Origin: Pseudooceanicola batsensis HTCC2597
Lineage (GTDB): Bacteria > Pseudomonadota > Alphaproteobacteria > Rhodobacterales > Rhodobacteraceae
DNA: 64,000 bases
Direction of reading: 5' to 3'
Assembly (NCBI RefSeq): GCF_000152725.1
Contig: NZ_CH724131.1
Location: 273,746-337,745 of the forward strand
A program made the translations under genes and the position numbers. Under the pieces are notes generated by a model, which saw only the letters and a list, made by a program, of their open reading frames with translations, did no database searches and was not told the DNA's origin. This document shows, piece after piece, positions 17,827 through 26,757 of the stretch; positions within the stretch are counted from its first letter, which is position 1, and each line of letters opens with the position of its first letter.

Positions 17827-18240
17827 TCAGCCCGCCTTGGCCTCGACCTCGTCGGCCAGGCGTTCGGCCCGGTCCGCCAGCGCGGAGAGGTTGGCGGCCA
17901 GCCCTTCGGGGAGGGTCGGCACCTCGACGCGTTCGGGGGATGCGGAGGGCTGCGCCTCGGCGCGCTTCAACGCGGCGTTCAGGCGGTCGATCTCGGCGCG
18001 CAGGGCTTCGGCCTCGTCCTCGACCACCTTCAGCCGGTCCTCGACGCCGGCGGTGCGGTCGGCCAGCATCAGGCCCGCCATCAGCAGCATCCGCGCCTCG
18101 GGGATCCGGCCGGTCTGGGCAATGAGGGTCTGGGCCTCGACATTCAGCATCTCGGCGGCGGACTGGAGGTAATGTTCCTCGCCTTCCTGACAGGCGACCT
18201 CGAAGGCGCGCCCGCCGATCAGGATCTCGAGTTCGGGCAT
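17827..18240 (-). CDS. zapA: Cell division protein ZapA
   Basis: A 137-residue ZapA: N-terminal strand region LEILIGGRAFEVACQEGEE followed by a long helix with IPEARMLLMAGLMLADRTAG and a coiled coil to about residue 95, then an Ala/Glu-rich tail. ZapA cross-links FtsZ filaments at the division site. The start shares one base with the stop of the upstream coiled-coil gene (TGATG), so the two are coupled. Confidence 0.88.
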   Translation of the reverse strand: MPELEILIGGRAFEVACQEGEEHYLQSAAEMLNVEAQTLIAQTGRIPEARMLLMAGLMLADRTAGVEDRLKVVEDEAEALRAEIDRLNAALKRAEAQPSASPERVEVPTLPEGLAANLSALADRAERLADEVEAKAG

Positions 18241-18659
18241 CAGGCGGTCTCCTTCGGGGTTTCGGCCAGCAGAGGGGCGAGCGCATCGAGGATGGCGCGC
18301 GCCTCGGCCTCGCTCACGGCCTGGGCGGCGCGCAGGGACTCGAGTTCGGCCGCCATCGTCCGGTCGATCAGTTCCGCGTCGCCGAGGCGGGCCTCGTTGG
18401 CGGCGCGCAGGGCCTGGCTGAGTTCCAGCAGGTTCTCGTTCGTCTGGCGCAGGCGGTCGACCTCGGCCGAGAGCTCGGCCAGGCGGGTTTCCAGGCCGGT
18501 CCGGGCCGCTCGGGCCTCGGCCAGGGCTTTCCTCATATCCTCCAGCGCGTTGGCATCCGCACCCGGCGCGGGGCGCGGCTCGCCGATCGCGCCGATCCCC
18601 TGCCCGATCCGGTCCATCGCGACCGCCAGGCGGCGCTGAAGCTCATCGATTTCACTCAT
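18240..18659 (-). CDS. Coiled-coil protein cotranscribed with zapA
   Basis: A 139-residue hydrophilic protein that is almost all predicted coiled coil (from ALEDMRKALAEARAARTGLE through LRAAQAVSEAEARAILD). It has no signal peptide or membrane helix. Its stop overlaps the zapA start. A short coiled-coil gene before zapA is common in alphaproteobacteria, so a role in FtsZ assembly with ZapA is likely but inferred. ATG 18659 (MSEIDELQRR) is preferred to longer frames. Confidence 0.75.
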   Translation of the reverse strand: MSEIDELQRRLAVAMDRIGQGIGAIGEPRPAPGADANALEDMRKALAEARAARTGLETRLAELSAEVDRLRQTNENLLELSQALRAANEARLGDAELIDRTMAAELESLRAAQAVSEAEARAILDALAPLLAETPKETA

Positions 18660-18918
18660 TCCCGGGCCGCCTCTTGTCGTTCCTGCCGCGTCCTTGTCCG
18701 CGCCTGCCGATCCGCCTGAGCGAATCGCCGGAGTCGCGCGATTTTGCCCAACTCTATCCAAAACATGAAGGATTGCCCAAATCTGTCTGTAACCACGGGA
18801 TAAATCGGTTTCGCGGGAACGGGGCGCGGCGGCGGTGGTCCAAGGGCCGCTTGCAACTGGCGGTGCGGCTGCTATTCACCGCGATCATCGCCCCAAGCAC
18901 CCAAAGGAGCCGTCGCCC

Positions 18919-20937
18919 GTGGATATCGCTGCCCTCCGTTCCGCCCATCCCGATCACTGGTCGAAGGCGACCGCGATCCGCGCCCTGACCCTCGACGCGG
19001 TGGCCGCCGCGAACTCGGGACATTCCGGCATGCCCATGGGGATGGCCGACGTGGCGACGGTGCTGTTCGGCAAACACCTGAAGTTCGACGCCTCGGCCCC
19101 GCTCTGGCACGACCGCGACCGGTTCATCCTTTCGGCGGGCCACGGGTCGATGCTGCTGTATTCCCTTCTCCACCTCACGGGCTACGAGGACTTTCCGCTG
19201 GAGCAGATCCGCAACTTCCGCCAGCTCGGCTCGCGGACGGCGGGGCACCCCGAGAACTTCCTCGCCAAGGCGATCGAGACGACCACCGGACCTCTCGGCC
19301 AGGGGATCGCGAATTCGGTCGGCTTCGCCATCGCCGAAGAGGCGCTGCGGGCACGGTTCGGCAAGAAGCTCGTCGATCACCACACCTATGTCATCGCCGG
19401 CGACGGTTGCCTGATGGAGGGCGTGAGCCAGGAGGCCATCGCGCTGGCCGGGCGCCAGCAGCTCTCCAAGCTGATCGTCTTCTGGGACAACAACAACATC
19501 ACCATCGACGGCGAGGTCGGCCTGGCCGACCGCACCGATCAGGTCGCGCGCTTCCAGGCCTCGGGCTGGGACGTGCAGGAGATCGACGGCCACGACCCCG
19601 AGGCGATCGACGCCGCCATCACCCGGGCGAAGAAGGGCACGCGCCCCCAGATGATCGCCTGCAAGACGCATATCGCCCTGGGCCATGCGGCGCAGGACAC
19701 GGCCAAGGGGCACGGCGCGCTGACCGATGCCGACCAGCTGGCCGCGGCCAAGGAGGCCTATGGCTGGACGACCGGCCCCTTCGAGGTTCCCGCCGAGGTC
19801 AAGTCGGCCTGGGAGGAGATCGGGCGGCGCGGCACCGAGGACCGCTATGCCTGGGAGGGCCGGCTGGCCGATGTCTCGGACCGCAAGCGGGCCGAGTTCG
19901 AACGGACCATGGCGGGCGAGGCCCCGAAGAAGCTGACCTCGGTGATCCGGGCGCTGAAGAAGCAGGCCGCCGAGGCGCGGCACAAGGTGGCGACGCGCAA
20001 GGCCTCGGAGATGGTGCTCGAGGTGGTCAATCCGGTGATGCCCGAGACCATGGGCGGATCGGCGGACCTGACCGGGTCGAACAACACCAAGACCGGCGAT
20101 CTGGGCATCTTCGACATCGACAGCCGCGACGGGCGCTTCGTGCATTACGGCATCCGCGAACACGGCATGGCGGCGGCGATGAACGGCATGGCGCTGCATG
20201 GCGGCCTCCGGCCCTATTCGGGCACGTTCATGTGCTTCACCGACTATGCCCGCCCCGCGATGCGCCTCTCGGCGCTGATGCAGCAGCCGGTGGTCTACGT
20301 GATGACGCATGACAGCATCGGGCTGGGCGAGGACGGGCCGACCCACCAGCCGGTGGAACACCTGGCGATTTCGCGCGCGACGCCGAACACGCTGGTCTTC
20401 CGCCCGGCGGACGTGGTCGAGACCGCCGAGGCCTGGGAACTGGCGCTGACGCAGGGCGGAACGCCCTCGGTCCTGTCGCTGACCCGGCAGGGCGTGCCGG
20501 CGGTGCGCCAGCAGCACAAGGCGAAGAACCTCACCGAACAGGGCGCCTATGTGCTGGCGGACGCCGAGGCGGGCAAACGGCAGGTGATCCTGATCGCGAC
20601 CGGGTCGGAGGTGTCGCTGGCCATGGAGGCCCGCGCGACGCTGGAGGCCGAGGGGATCGGCACGCGCGTCGTCTCGATGCCCTGCATGGAGCTGTTCGCC
20701 GCGCAGCCCGAGGCCTACCGCAAGCGCGTGCTGCCCGCCGGCCCGGTGCGGATCGGGGTCGAGGCCGGGGTCCGCATGGGCTGGGACCGCTGGCTTCTGG
20801 GCGAGCGCGGGCGCGAGGCCAAGGCGGCCTTCGTCGGCATGTCGTCCTTCGGCGCCTCGGCCCCGGCCGAGGTCCTGTTCGAGCATTTCGGCATCACCGC
20901 CGAGGGCGTCGTGCAGGCGGCGAAGGACCTGCTCTGA
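18919..20937 (+). CDS. tkt: Transketolase
   Basis: A 672-residue thiamine-diphosphate enzyme that moves two-carbon units between sugar phosphates (pentose phosphate pathway). It begins at GTG 18919, with AAAGGAGC about 10 bases upstream. Motifs: [14 protein letters not shown] near the N-terminus (catalytic His), the TPP motif [13 protein letters not shown] ... DNNNITIDG, the central [13 protein letters not shown] with the catalytic Glu, and [18 protein letters not shown]. Upstream of the gap genes, it forms a central-carbon block with them. Confidence 0.96.
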   Translation: MDIAALRSAHPDHWSKATAIRALTLDAVAAANSGHSGMPMGMADVATVLFGKHLKFDASAPLWHDRDRFILSAGHGSMLLYSLLHLTGYEDFPLEQIRNFRQLGSRTAGHPENFLAKAIETTTGPLGQGIANSVGFAIAEEALRARFGKKLVDHHTYVIAGDGCLMEGVSQEAIALAGRQQLSKLIVFWDNNNITIDGEVGLADRTDQVARFQASGWDVQEIDGHDPEAIDAAITRAKKGTRPQMIACKTHIALGHAAQDTAKGHGALTDADQLAAAKEAYGWTTGPFEVPAEVKSAWEEIGRRGTEDRYAWEGRLADVSDRKRAEFERTMAGEAPKKLTSVIRALKKQAAEARHKVATRKASEMVLEVVNPVMPETMGGSADLTGSNNTKTGDLGIFDIDSRDGRFVHYGIREHGMAAAMNGMALHGGLRPYSGTFMCFTDYARPAMRLSALMQQPVVYVMTHDSIGLGEDGPTHQPVEHLAISRATPNTLVFRPADVVETAEAWELALTQGGTPSVLSLTRQGVPAVRQQHKAKNLTEQGAYVLADAEAGKRQVILIATGSEVSLAMEARATLEAEGIGTRVVSMPCMELFAAQPEAYRKRVLPAGPVRIGVEAGVRMGWDRWLLGERGREAKAAFVGMSSFGASAPAEVLFEHFGITAEGVVQAAKDLL

Positions 20938-21051
20938 CAGCGGCGGGGCCTGCGCCCCGCTCCGGCCGATTCTGCCCGCGCTTTCGGAAGATGGCGCCAG
21001 TGCGCCCCCGGGTGCAGGATTGTTTCGCAGGCGCAGAAAGCCGGCGGGGCC

Positions 21052-21108
21052 TGTTAGCGCCAACCCTCCGACGGGTTAGCGCCAACAGGCCGGTTTATCG
21101 CTAACATA
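21052..21108 (+). promoter_or_regulatory. Three LacI-type (CceR-like) operator sequences upstream of gap
   Basis: TGTTAGCGCCAAC (21052-21064), GGTTAGCGCCAACA (21074-21087) and TTTATCGCTAACATA (21094-21108) are variants of one palindromic pattern TGTTAnCGnTAACA. The first two also face each other as an inverted pair. The last lies about 80 bases before the gap start. The pattern resembles sites of the alphaproteobacterial LacI-family carbon regulator CceR; that name is an inference. Confidence 0.6.
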
Positions 21109-21189
21109 CTGTGCAAATTGGCCTTTTTCCCTTAAGGTTCACGCATTGCCCGGGTATAGACCGGACCAAATCATTTTGGAGATGCCGCA

Positions 21190-22191
21190 ATGACCGTCAC
21201 GCTCGGGATCAACGGATTTGGCCGGATCGGCCGCTGCACCCTCGCCCATATCGCCGAGAAGGCGCGCAACGACGTGCAGGTGGTCAAGCTGAACGCGACC
21301 GGCCCGATCGAGACCAATGCGCATCTGCTCAGGTACGACAGCGTGCACGGCCGCTTCGGCAACGAGGTCAAGGTCGCCGGCGACACGATGGACATCGGGC
21401 GCGGCCCGATGAAGGTCTTCTCGACCTACGATCCGGCCGAACTGGACTGGTCGGGCTGCGACGTGGTGCTGGAGTGCACGGGCAAGTTCAACGACGGGGA
21501 AAAGGCCAGGGTCCACATGGAGCGCGGCGCCAAGAAGGTGCTGATCTCGGCCCCCGCGAAGAACGTGCAGAAAACCATCGTCTACGGCGTGAACCACCGC
21601 GACCTGGTGGCCGAGGACGTGATGATCTCGAACGGGTCCTGCACGACGAACTGCCTGGCGCCGCTGGCCAAGGTGCTGAACGAGGCCATCGGCATCGAGA
21701 GCGGCATCATGACCACGATCCACAGCTACACCGGCGACCAGCCGACGCTGGACCGGCGGCATTCGGATCTCTACCGCGCGCGGGCGGCGGCCATGTCGAT
21801 GATCCCCACCTCGACCGGCGCGGCCAGGGCGCTTGGCGAGGTCCTGCCGGACCTGAAGGGCAAGCTGGACGGCTCGGCCATCCGCGTGCCGACGCCGAAC
21901 GTCTCGGCCGTGGACCTCACCTTCGTCGCGAAGAAGGACGTGACCGAGGACGACGTGAACGAGGTGGTGCGCGAGGCAGTGGCCGGCCATATGGGCGCCG
22001 TGATGGGGTACGATCCCGAGCCGAAGGTCTCGATCGACTTCACCCATACCGAACAGTCCTCGATCTTCGCGCCGGACCAGACCAAGGTCACCGGCAAGCG
22101 GCTGGTCCGGGTGCTGGCCTGGTACGACAACGAATGGGGCTTTTCGGCGCGCATGGCGGATGTCGCCGCGGCCATGGGCCGGCTGATCTGA
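21190..22191 (+). CDS. gap: Glyceraldehyde-3-phosphate dehydrogenase, first copy (possible NADP-type)
   Basis: A 333-residue GAPDH with the Rossmann motif INGFGRIGR, catalytic Cys151 in NGSCTTNCLAP (the usual Ala is Gly here) and WYDNEWGFSARMADVA at the end. After the second beta strand it reads KLNATGP: position 36 is Ala, where NAD-specific GAPDHs have Asp. Loss of that Asp is expected to weaken NAD preference and allow NADP, suggesting a gluconeogenic role. Three LacI-type operators lie upstream. A second, NAD-type gap lies 1.3 kb downstream. Confidence 0.95.
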   Translation: MTVTLGINGFGRIGRCTLAHIAEKARNDVQVVKLNATGPIETNAHLLRYDSVHGRFGNEVKVAGDTMDIGRGPMKVFSTYDPAELDWSGCDVVLECTGKFNDGEKARVHMERGAKKVLISAPAKNVQKTIVYGVNHRDLVAEDVMISNGSCTTNCLAPLAKVLNEAIGIESGIMTTIHSYTGDQPTLDRRHSDLYRARAAAMSMIPTSTGAARALGEVLPDLKGKLDGSAIRVPTPNVSAVDLTFVAKKDVTEDDVNEVVREAVAGHMGAVMGYDPEPKVSIDFTHTEQSSIFAPDQTKVTGKRLVRVLAWYDNEWGFSARMADVAAAMGRLI

Positions 22192-22200
22192 AACCGGGCG

Positions 22201-22273
22201 GAGGGGGCGCCGCCCCCTTCTTGGGCCCTGGCGGGCCCAATTCACCCCCCGGGATATTTCCGGCAAAAAGAAG
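22201..22273 (+). repeat. Dispersed intergenic repeat, copy A (with gap terminator)
   Basis: Directly after gap: hairpin GGGGGC-GCC-GCCCCC followed by TTCTT (22203-22222), a second hairpin TTGGGCCC-TGGC-GGGCCCAA (22221-22240), then the core CCCGGGATATTTCCGGC running on to AAAAAGAAG (22248-22273). The same core occurs at 56072-56097 (inverted) and 60007-60032. The first hairpin probably ends gap transcription. Confidence 0.75.
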
Positions 22274-22297
22274 TTCAGGGGCCTGCGGGTCCCTTTG

Positions 22298-23323
22298 TCA
22301 TGCGCGGCGGGCGGCCTCTGTGACGGGGCCCTGGATGAGGTCCATGAGATCCCCGAAGTATCCGGCGGAGCGGGCGGGCCGCGTGGGGTCGGAGGTGATG
22401 GCCAAAGTCACAGCGAGGTCGGGCAGGATGGCGATGACCTGGCCGCCGTAGCCGCGGGCGAGGACGAGGCGGGCGTCGCCCCGCCCGCCGAGGAACCAGC
22501 CGTAGCCGTAGGACATGCCCGAGAAGGGAGAACGGCCGCGCGGTTCCAGCGAGCGGGCGATCCAGTCGGCGGGAACGACCTGCGTGCCCGCGTGGCGGCC
22601 CCGGTTGCGGACCATTTCGCCGATGCGGAGCATGGCGCGCGGGGTCAGGGCCATCTGGTTGCCGCCCATGTAGCGGCCCTGCGGATCGCGGGTCCAGGGC
22701 GGGATCTCGATCCCGAGGGGGCGGCCCAGCCAGTCCCGCGCAAGGGTCAGGAGGCTCTCGCCCGTGACCTCGGAGAGGACCGCGCCCAGCACATGGGTCG
22801 ATCCGGTCGAATAGAGCATCCGCCCGCCCGGCTCGGCCACGAAGCGGCGGGAGAGCGCGTCGGCGACCCAGGCGCCGCTGGCGATCCAGGCCCCGTACCG
22901 CGGACCGGAGGTGCGTTCGAGACCGGCGCGGAGGGTGACGAGATCCCGCAGCGTGATGTCGGCGACGCGCGGCTCTGCATCGGCGGGGATCAGCCCGGGC
23001 GCCACATCGGCCAGCCGGGCGCCGACGCCCGGCAGATGCCCGCGCTCGATCGCGACGCCGAGCAGCAGGGCGACGACCGATTTCGAGACCGACTTGATAT
23101 TGGCGACACGATCCAGCCCCGGGCCGCGGAAGGATTGCGCCAGGACGGTTTCGCCGCGCTGCGCGACGAGGATGGCGTGGAGCTGGTCATGGGTGCGCGC
23201 GGCCTCGGCCACGCGGGACCAGGGGGCCTCTTGCGCGGGCAGCTGTCCGGCGGTGGCGGCGAAGGCGAGACCGGAGCCGAGGACGGCGCGGCGGGTCGGG
23301 CGGGGACGGCGGGCGGAGGGCAT
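22298..23323 (-). CDS. Serine hydrolase of the beta-lactamase/penicillin-binding family, Tat-exported
   Basis: A 341-residue protein with a twin-arginine signal PTRRAVLGSGLAFAATAG at the N-terminus. The active-site serine is in SVSK (Ser78, Lys81), and YSTGS near residue 165 stands where Y-x-N or Y-S-x occurs in class C beta-lactamases and esterases. It is probably periplasmic. Activity could be esterase, D-aminopeptidase or beta-lactamase-like; resistance is not implied. It lies on the opposite strand between the two gap genes. ATG 23323 is preferred to a TTG three codons upstream. Confidence 0.8.
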   Translation of the reverse strand: MPSARRPRPTRRAVLGSGLAFAATAGQLPAQEAPWSRVAEAARTHDQLHAILVAQRGETVLAQSFRGPGLDRVANIKSVSKSVVALLLGVAIERGHLPGVGARLADVAPGLIPADAEPRVADITLRDLVTLRAGLERTSGPRYGAWIASGAWVADALSRRFVAEPGGRMLYSTGSTHVLGAVLSEVTGESLLTLARDWLGRPLGIEIPPWTRDPQGRYMGGNQMALTPRAMLRIGEMVRNRGRHAGTQVVPADWIARSLEPRGRSPFSGMSYGYGWFLGGRGDARLVLARGYGGQVIAILPDLAVTLAITSDPTRPARSAGYFGDLMDLIQGPVTEAARRA

Positions 23324-23452
23324 GGCGGGCAAGATGCGGGCGCGGCGAAGGGGATCAAGGGCGCGAGCGGTCGCAGCGGCTCACGTCCGCGTGTGCGGGC
23401 CGGGTCGCTGCCCCTGCACCCTGGTGCTGGTCAAGCCGGAACGGGAGTGCTA

Positions 23453-23466
23453 TGTTAGCGTTAACG
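23453..23466 (+). promoter_or_regulatory. LacI-type (CceR-like) operator upstream of second gap
   Basis: TGTTAGCGTTAACG, 33 bases before the second gap start. It matches the three sites before the first gap, implying one regulator controls both genes. Confidence 0.6.
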
Positions 23467-23498
23467 GACATCGCGAATTCCGAGGGGGAGAGACTGCC

Positions 23499-24503
23499 AT
23501 GACCACCACTCTTGCGATCAACGGATTCGGCCGCATCGGGCGCAACATCCTGCGCGCCATCGCGGAAAGCGGCCGGAGGGACGTCGAGGTCGTCGCCATC
23601 AACGATCTCTACCCGACCGCGACCAACGCGCATCTGCTGCAGTACGACAGTGTGCACGGGCGGTTCGGGGGCGAGATCACCTCGGGAGAGGACTGGATCG
23701 ATGCCGGAGGCGGCCGCATCCGCGTCACCGCCGAGCGCGATCCCGCCGCCCTGCCCTGGAAGGACGTGGATGTCGTGCTGGAGTGCACCGGCATCTTCAC
23801 CGAGCGGCAGAAGGCGGCGGCGCATCTGGAGGCGGGCGCGGCGCGGGTGCTGATCTCGGCCCCCGGCAAGGGCGCGGACGCGACGGTGGTCATGGGGGTG
23901 AACGAGGATACGCTGTCGGGCGATCATCTCGTGGTGTCGAACGCCTCCTGCACGACGAACTGCCTGGCGCCCGTGGCGAAGGTGCTGCACGACACGGTCG
24001 GGATCGAGCGCGGCTTCATGACCACGGTGCATGCCTATACCGGCGACCAGCCGACGCTGGATACCGGGCACAAGGATCTTTACCGCGCGCGGGCGGCGGC
24101 GATGTCGATGATCCCGACCTCGACCGGCGCGGCCAGGGCCGTGGGGCTGGTGCTGCCGGAACTGGACGGCCGGCTCGACGGGGTGGCGGTGCGGGTGCCG
24201 ACGCCGAACGTGTCGTGCGTGGACCTGACATTCGATGCCGGCCGCGACACGGATGCGGAAGAGATCAACGCCGCCTTCGCCGCCGCGGCGGAGGGACCGC
24301 TTGCGGGCATCCTCGCCGTGACCGAGGCGCCGCTCGTCTCGGTCGACCTGAACCATTCGCCCGTCTCGGCCACGGTCGCGCTGGAGCAGACGCGGGTGCT
24401 GGACCGGCGGATGGTCCGGGTGCTGGCCTGGTACGACAACGAATGGGGCTTTTCCAACCGGATGGCGGATGTGGCGGCGGTCATGGGCCGGCTGATCGGT
24501 TGA
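23499..24503 (+). CDS. gap: Glyceraldehyde-3-phosphate dehydrogenase, second copy (NAD-type)
   Basis: A 334-residue GAPDH. It has INGFGRIGR, the NAD-selecting AINDLY with Asp36, catalytic Cys151 in NASCTTNCLAP and WYDNEWGFSNRMADV. It is clearly related to the copy at 21190 but has diverged through much of its length, so it is not a recent duplicate. The Asp indicates NAD use and a glycolytic role. One LacI-type operator lies just upstream. A 47-residue membrane peptide gene follows. Confidence 0.95.
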   Translation: MTTTLAINGFGRIGRNILRAIAESGRRDVEVVAINDLYPTATNAHLLQYDSVHGRFGGEITSGEDWIDAGGGRIRVTAERDPAALPWKDVDVVLECTGIFTERQKAAAHLEAGAARVLISAPGKGADATVVMGVNEDTLSGDHLVVSNASCTTNCLAPVAKVLHDTVGIERGFMTTVHAYTGDQPTLDTGHKDLYRARAAAMSMIPTSTGAARAVGLVLPELDGRLDGVAVRVPTPNVSCVDLTFDAGRDTDAEEINAAFAAAAEGPLAGILAVTEAPLVSVDLNHSPVSATVALEQTRVLDRRMVRVLAWYDNEWGFSNRMADVAAVMGRLIG

Positions 24504-24581
24504 ACGCCCGCCCGGACCTCCGCCGGGCTTGATCCGGCGCGGGGTGTCATGCATAGCCCTCCCGGGCAGCGGGAGGCGGGC

Positions 24582-24725
24582 ATGACCAATAAGGTGGCGA
24601 TCGGACTGGCGGTGCTGATCCTCGGCCTGCTTGTGGTGGACTGGCAGATGTTCGGTCTGAACAACAGCCTGTTCCTGGCGAAAAAGTTTTCCGATCTGCT
24701 GGAATGGGTCGCGTTTTGGCGCTAA
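24582..24725 (+). CDS. Small membrane protein, 47 residues
   Basis: ATG 24582 has a strong GGGAGG ribosome site 5-8 bases upstream. The product starts MTNKVAIGLAVLILGLLVVD, one clear membrane helix (about residues 4-19), followed by a short polar tail ending EWVAFWR. It is 28 bases before the alpha/beta hydrolase gene on the same strand, which itself begins with a membrane helix. I do not recognise a family. The good ribosome site and helix make it a credible gene. Confidence 0.65.
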   Translation: MTNKVAIGLAVLILGLLVVDWQMFGLNNSLFLAKKFSDLLEWVAFWR

Positions 24726-24753
24726 GCCGTATCAGACTGACGCGACATAGATC

Positions 24754-25752
24754 ATGCTGGATTACCTGCCGAACCTCATTCTTCTGCTGCTGGCGCTCTA
24801 TGTCCTGATGACACTGGGCTATGTGGCCTTCACCTACGTCAAGGCGCGGCAGTTCGAGCGCAAGGTGCCGCCGCGGGGGGCCTTCACCACGATCTCGACC
24901 GGCCGGCTGCATTACCTGGACTGCGGCGAGGGGCCGGCGATCCTGATGATCCACGGTCTGGCGGGCAACCTGGGGCATTTCGACTGCGGGATGATCGACG
25001 ACCTGGCGCGGGATTTCCGGGTGGTGGCGATCGACCGGCCCGGGTCGGGCCATTCCGACCGGGCGGAGGACGGGCCCGCCAACATCCGGGCGCAGGCGCG
25101 CCAGGTGGCCGAGGTGATCCAGCGGCTCGAACTCGACAATCCGCTGGTGGTGGGGCACTCGCTGGGGGGTGCGATCGCGCTGGCGCTGGCGCTGGAAAAG
25201 CCCGATCTCGTGCGGGGGCTGGCGCTGCTCGCACCGCTGACGCTGCCGATGAAGGAGGTGCCCGGGGCGTTTTCGGGCTATGACGTGCGGTCGGACTTCT
25301 ACCGCAAGGTCCTGTCGTGGACGACCGCCGTGCCGCACATGCTGCGCCATCCCGAACCGGTGCGCCAGCAGGTCTTCGGCCCGGACGAGATCCCGCCCGA
25401 GTTTCCCGTGCGCGGGGGCGGGCTGCTCGCCATCCGGCCCAAGGGGTACTATCACGCCAGCGTCGACTTCCGCGCCAGCGCCGACGACCTGCCGGCTATG
25501 GCGCGGGAATACGCGCGGCTGGCGGTTCCCGTGCGGGTGCTCTTCGGGCGCGAGGACCGGATCCTCGACCACGAGCATCATGGCGAAGTGCTGGTCAGGC
25601 GGCATCCGCAGATCGGTCTGAAACTGATCGAGGGCGGTCACATGCTGCCGGTGACCCGCCCCGAGGACTGCATATCCTTTGTCCGCACCGCCGCCGAGGC
25701 GATGAAGGACCGCAAGTTCATTTCCCGAGCTTCGCCCGAAGTTTATCGTTGA
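24754..25752 (+). CDS. Membrane-anchored alpha/beta hydrolase
   Basis: A 332-residue protein. Residues about 5-28 form a membrane helix (NLILLLLALYVLMTLGYVAF). The alpha/beta hydrolase fold follows with oxyanion segment MIHGLAGNLGHF, nucleophile Ser136 in VGHSLGGA, acid in GREDRILD and His in GGHMLP. The substrate is unknown; lipase, esterase and haloperoxidase-like activities are all possible. Its 3' end overlaps the 3' end of coaD by 35 bases on the other strand. Confidence 0.85.
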   Translation: MLDYLPNLILLLLALYVLMTLGYVAFTYVKARQFERKVPPRGAFTTISTGRLHYLDCGEGPAILMIHGLAGNLGHFDCGMIDDLARDFRVVAIDRPGSGHSDRAEDGPANIRAQARQVAEVIQRLELDNPLVVGHSLGGAIALALALEKPDLVRGLALLAPLTLPMKEVPGAFSGYDVRSDFYRKVLSWTTAVPHMLRHPEPVRQQVFGPDEIPPEFPVRGGGLLAIRPKGYYHASVDFRASADDLPAMAREYARLAVPVRVLFGREDRILDHEHHGEVLVRRHPQIGLKLIEGGHMLPVTRPEDCISFVRTAAEAMKDRKFISRASPEVYR

Positions 25753-26212
25753 CCGCCGGGGTCACGAACTTGCTGACATCCCCGTCGAGGCGGCAGATTT
25801 CCTTGACCAGCTTCGAGGCGATGGCCTGACGCTTGGCGTCGGCCATGAGGAAGACGGTCTCGACCGAACTGTCGAGCGAACGGTTCATGCCGACCATCTG
25901 GTATTCGTATTCGAAATCTGCGACGGCGCGCAGCCCACGCACGATGAGCGTCGCGCCGACGTCGTGGGCGCAGTGGATCAGCAGGTTCTCGAACGGGTGG
26001 ACGACGATTTCGGTATTCGTCTCGGCCTGCATGTCCTCGCAGGCGTTCTGGATCATCGAGACGCGATCCTCGAGATCGAAGAGCGGCCCCTTGTCCCGGT
26101 TGATCGCCACGCCGATCACCAGCCGGTCGACGAGCGCCGTGGCGCGCCGGATGATATCAAGATGTCCGAGCGTTATCGGGTCGAACGTTCCGGGATACAG
26201 TCCGGTGCGCAT
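25718..26212 (-). CDS. coaD: Phosphopantetheine adenylyltransferase
   Basis: A 164-residue enzyme of coenzyme A synthesis, joining 4'-phosphopantetheine with ATP to give dephospho-CoA. It has the nucleotidyltransferase motif GTFDPITLGH (with His17) and the family segments IVRGLRAVADFEYE and SSTxVR-equivalent ASKLVKEI. Start ATG 26212, where the family N-terminus MRTGLYPGTFDP begins. It overlaps the convergent alpha/beta hydrolase gene by 35 bases. Confidence 0.95.
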   Translation of the reverse strand: MRTGLYPGTFDPITLGHLDIIRRATALVDRLVIGVAINRDKGPLFDLEDRVSMIQNACEDMQAETNTEIVVHPFENLLIHCAHDVGATLIVRGLRAVADFEYEYQMVGMNRSLDSSVETVFLMADAKRQAIASKLVKEICRLDGDVSKFVTPAVNDKLRAKLGK

Positions 26213-26294
26213 GGCGTCCTCTCGCTGCCGCAATTTCGGGGCACGCAACATTATTGCGCCGGGAAATGCAAGAGGCGCGAATTGCTATTTTGGG

Positions 26295-26729
26295 TCAGTG
26301 CCCCGCGATCATGCCCTCCAGCGCGTCCCGCTCCATCGAGAGTTCGTTCAGGCGCGCCTTGACCACGTCGCCGATGGTGACGATGCCGATGAGCTTGCCG
26401 TCCTCGACCACGGGCATGTGGCGGAACCGGCCATCAGTCATGCGGCGCAGCACCTCGTCGGCCGTGTCGCGGCGCTGGCAGCAGACCGGATCGCGGGTCA
26501 TCATCTCTTCGGCCCGATCCTCGAGGCAGGTGGGTCCGCGGCGGGACAGCGCGCGGACGATGTCACGCTCCGACAGGATCCCCTCGGCCGTGTCGCCCGA
26601 GGTCGATACCACGACGCCGCCGATACGATTTTCGGACAGAACCTGCGCGACCTGAGACACGGGCGTGTCGGGTGTGACCGTGACGACCCCGTCCGCGCCC
26701 TTCGATTTCAGGATCTGCTGTACGATCAT
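26295..26729 (-). CDS. CBS-pair domain protein
   Basis: A 144-residue protein made of two CBS domains: about residues 8-60 (VTVTPDTPVSQVAQVLSE ... GGVVVSTSGDTAEGILSERD) and 75-135 (MTRDPVCCQRRDTADEVLRR ... HMPVVEDGKLIGIVTIGDV). CBS pairs bind adenosine nucleotides or SAM and often sense energy state. There is no effector domain. ATG 26729 has an AGGAGG site. It lies 28 bases after the LysR gene on the same strand and may share its transcript. Confidence 0.88.
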   Translation of the reverse strand: MIVQQILKSKGADGVVTVTPDTPVSQVAQVLSENRIGGVVVSTSGDTAEGILSERDIVRALSRRGPTCLEDRAEEMMTRDPVCCQRRDTADEVLRRMTDGRFRHMPVVEDGKLIGIVTIGDVVKARLNELSMERDALEGMIAGH

Positions 26730-26757
26730 TGCCGTTCCTCCTCTGGACAAGCCTGGC

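Noticed and set aside
18754..21063. Long open frame on the minus strand across the tkt gene
   Set aside because: Antisense to a clear transketolase and without a recognisable domain.
22298..23323. Beta-lactamase giving antibiotic resistance
   Set aside because: The fold and the Ser-x-x-Lys motif are shared by esterases and peptidases, and key class C motifs are not fully matched. A resistance role is not supported.
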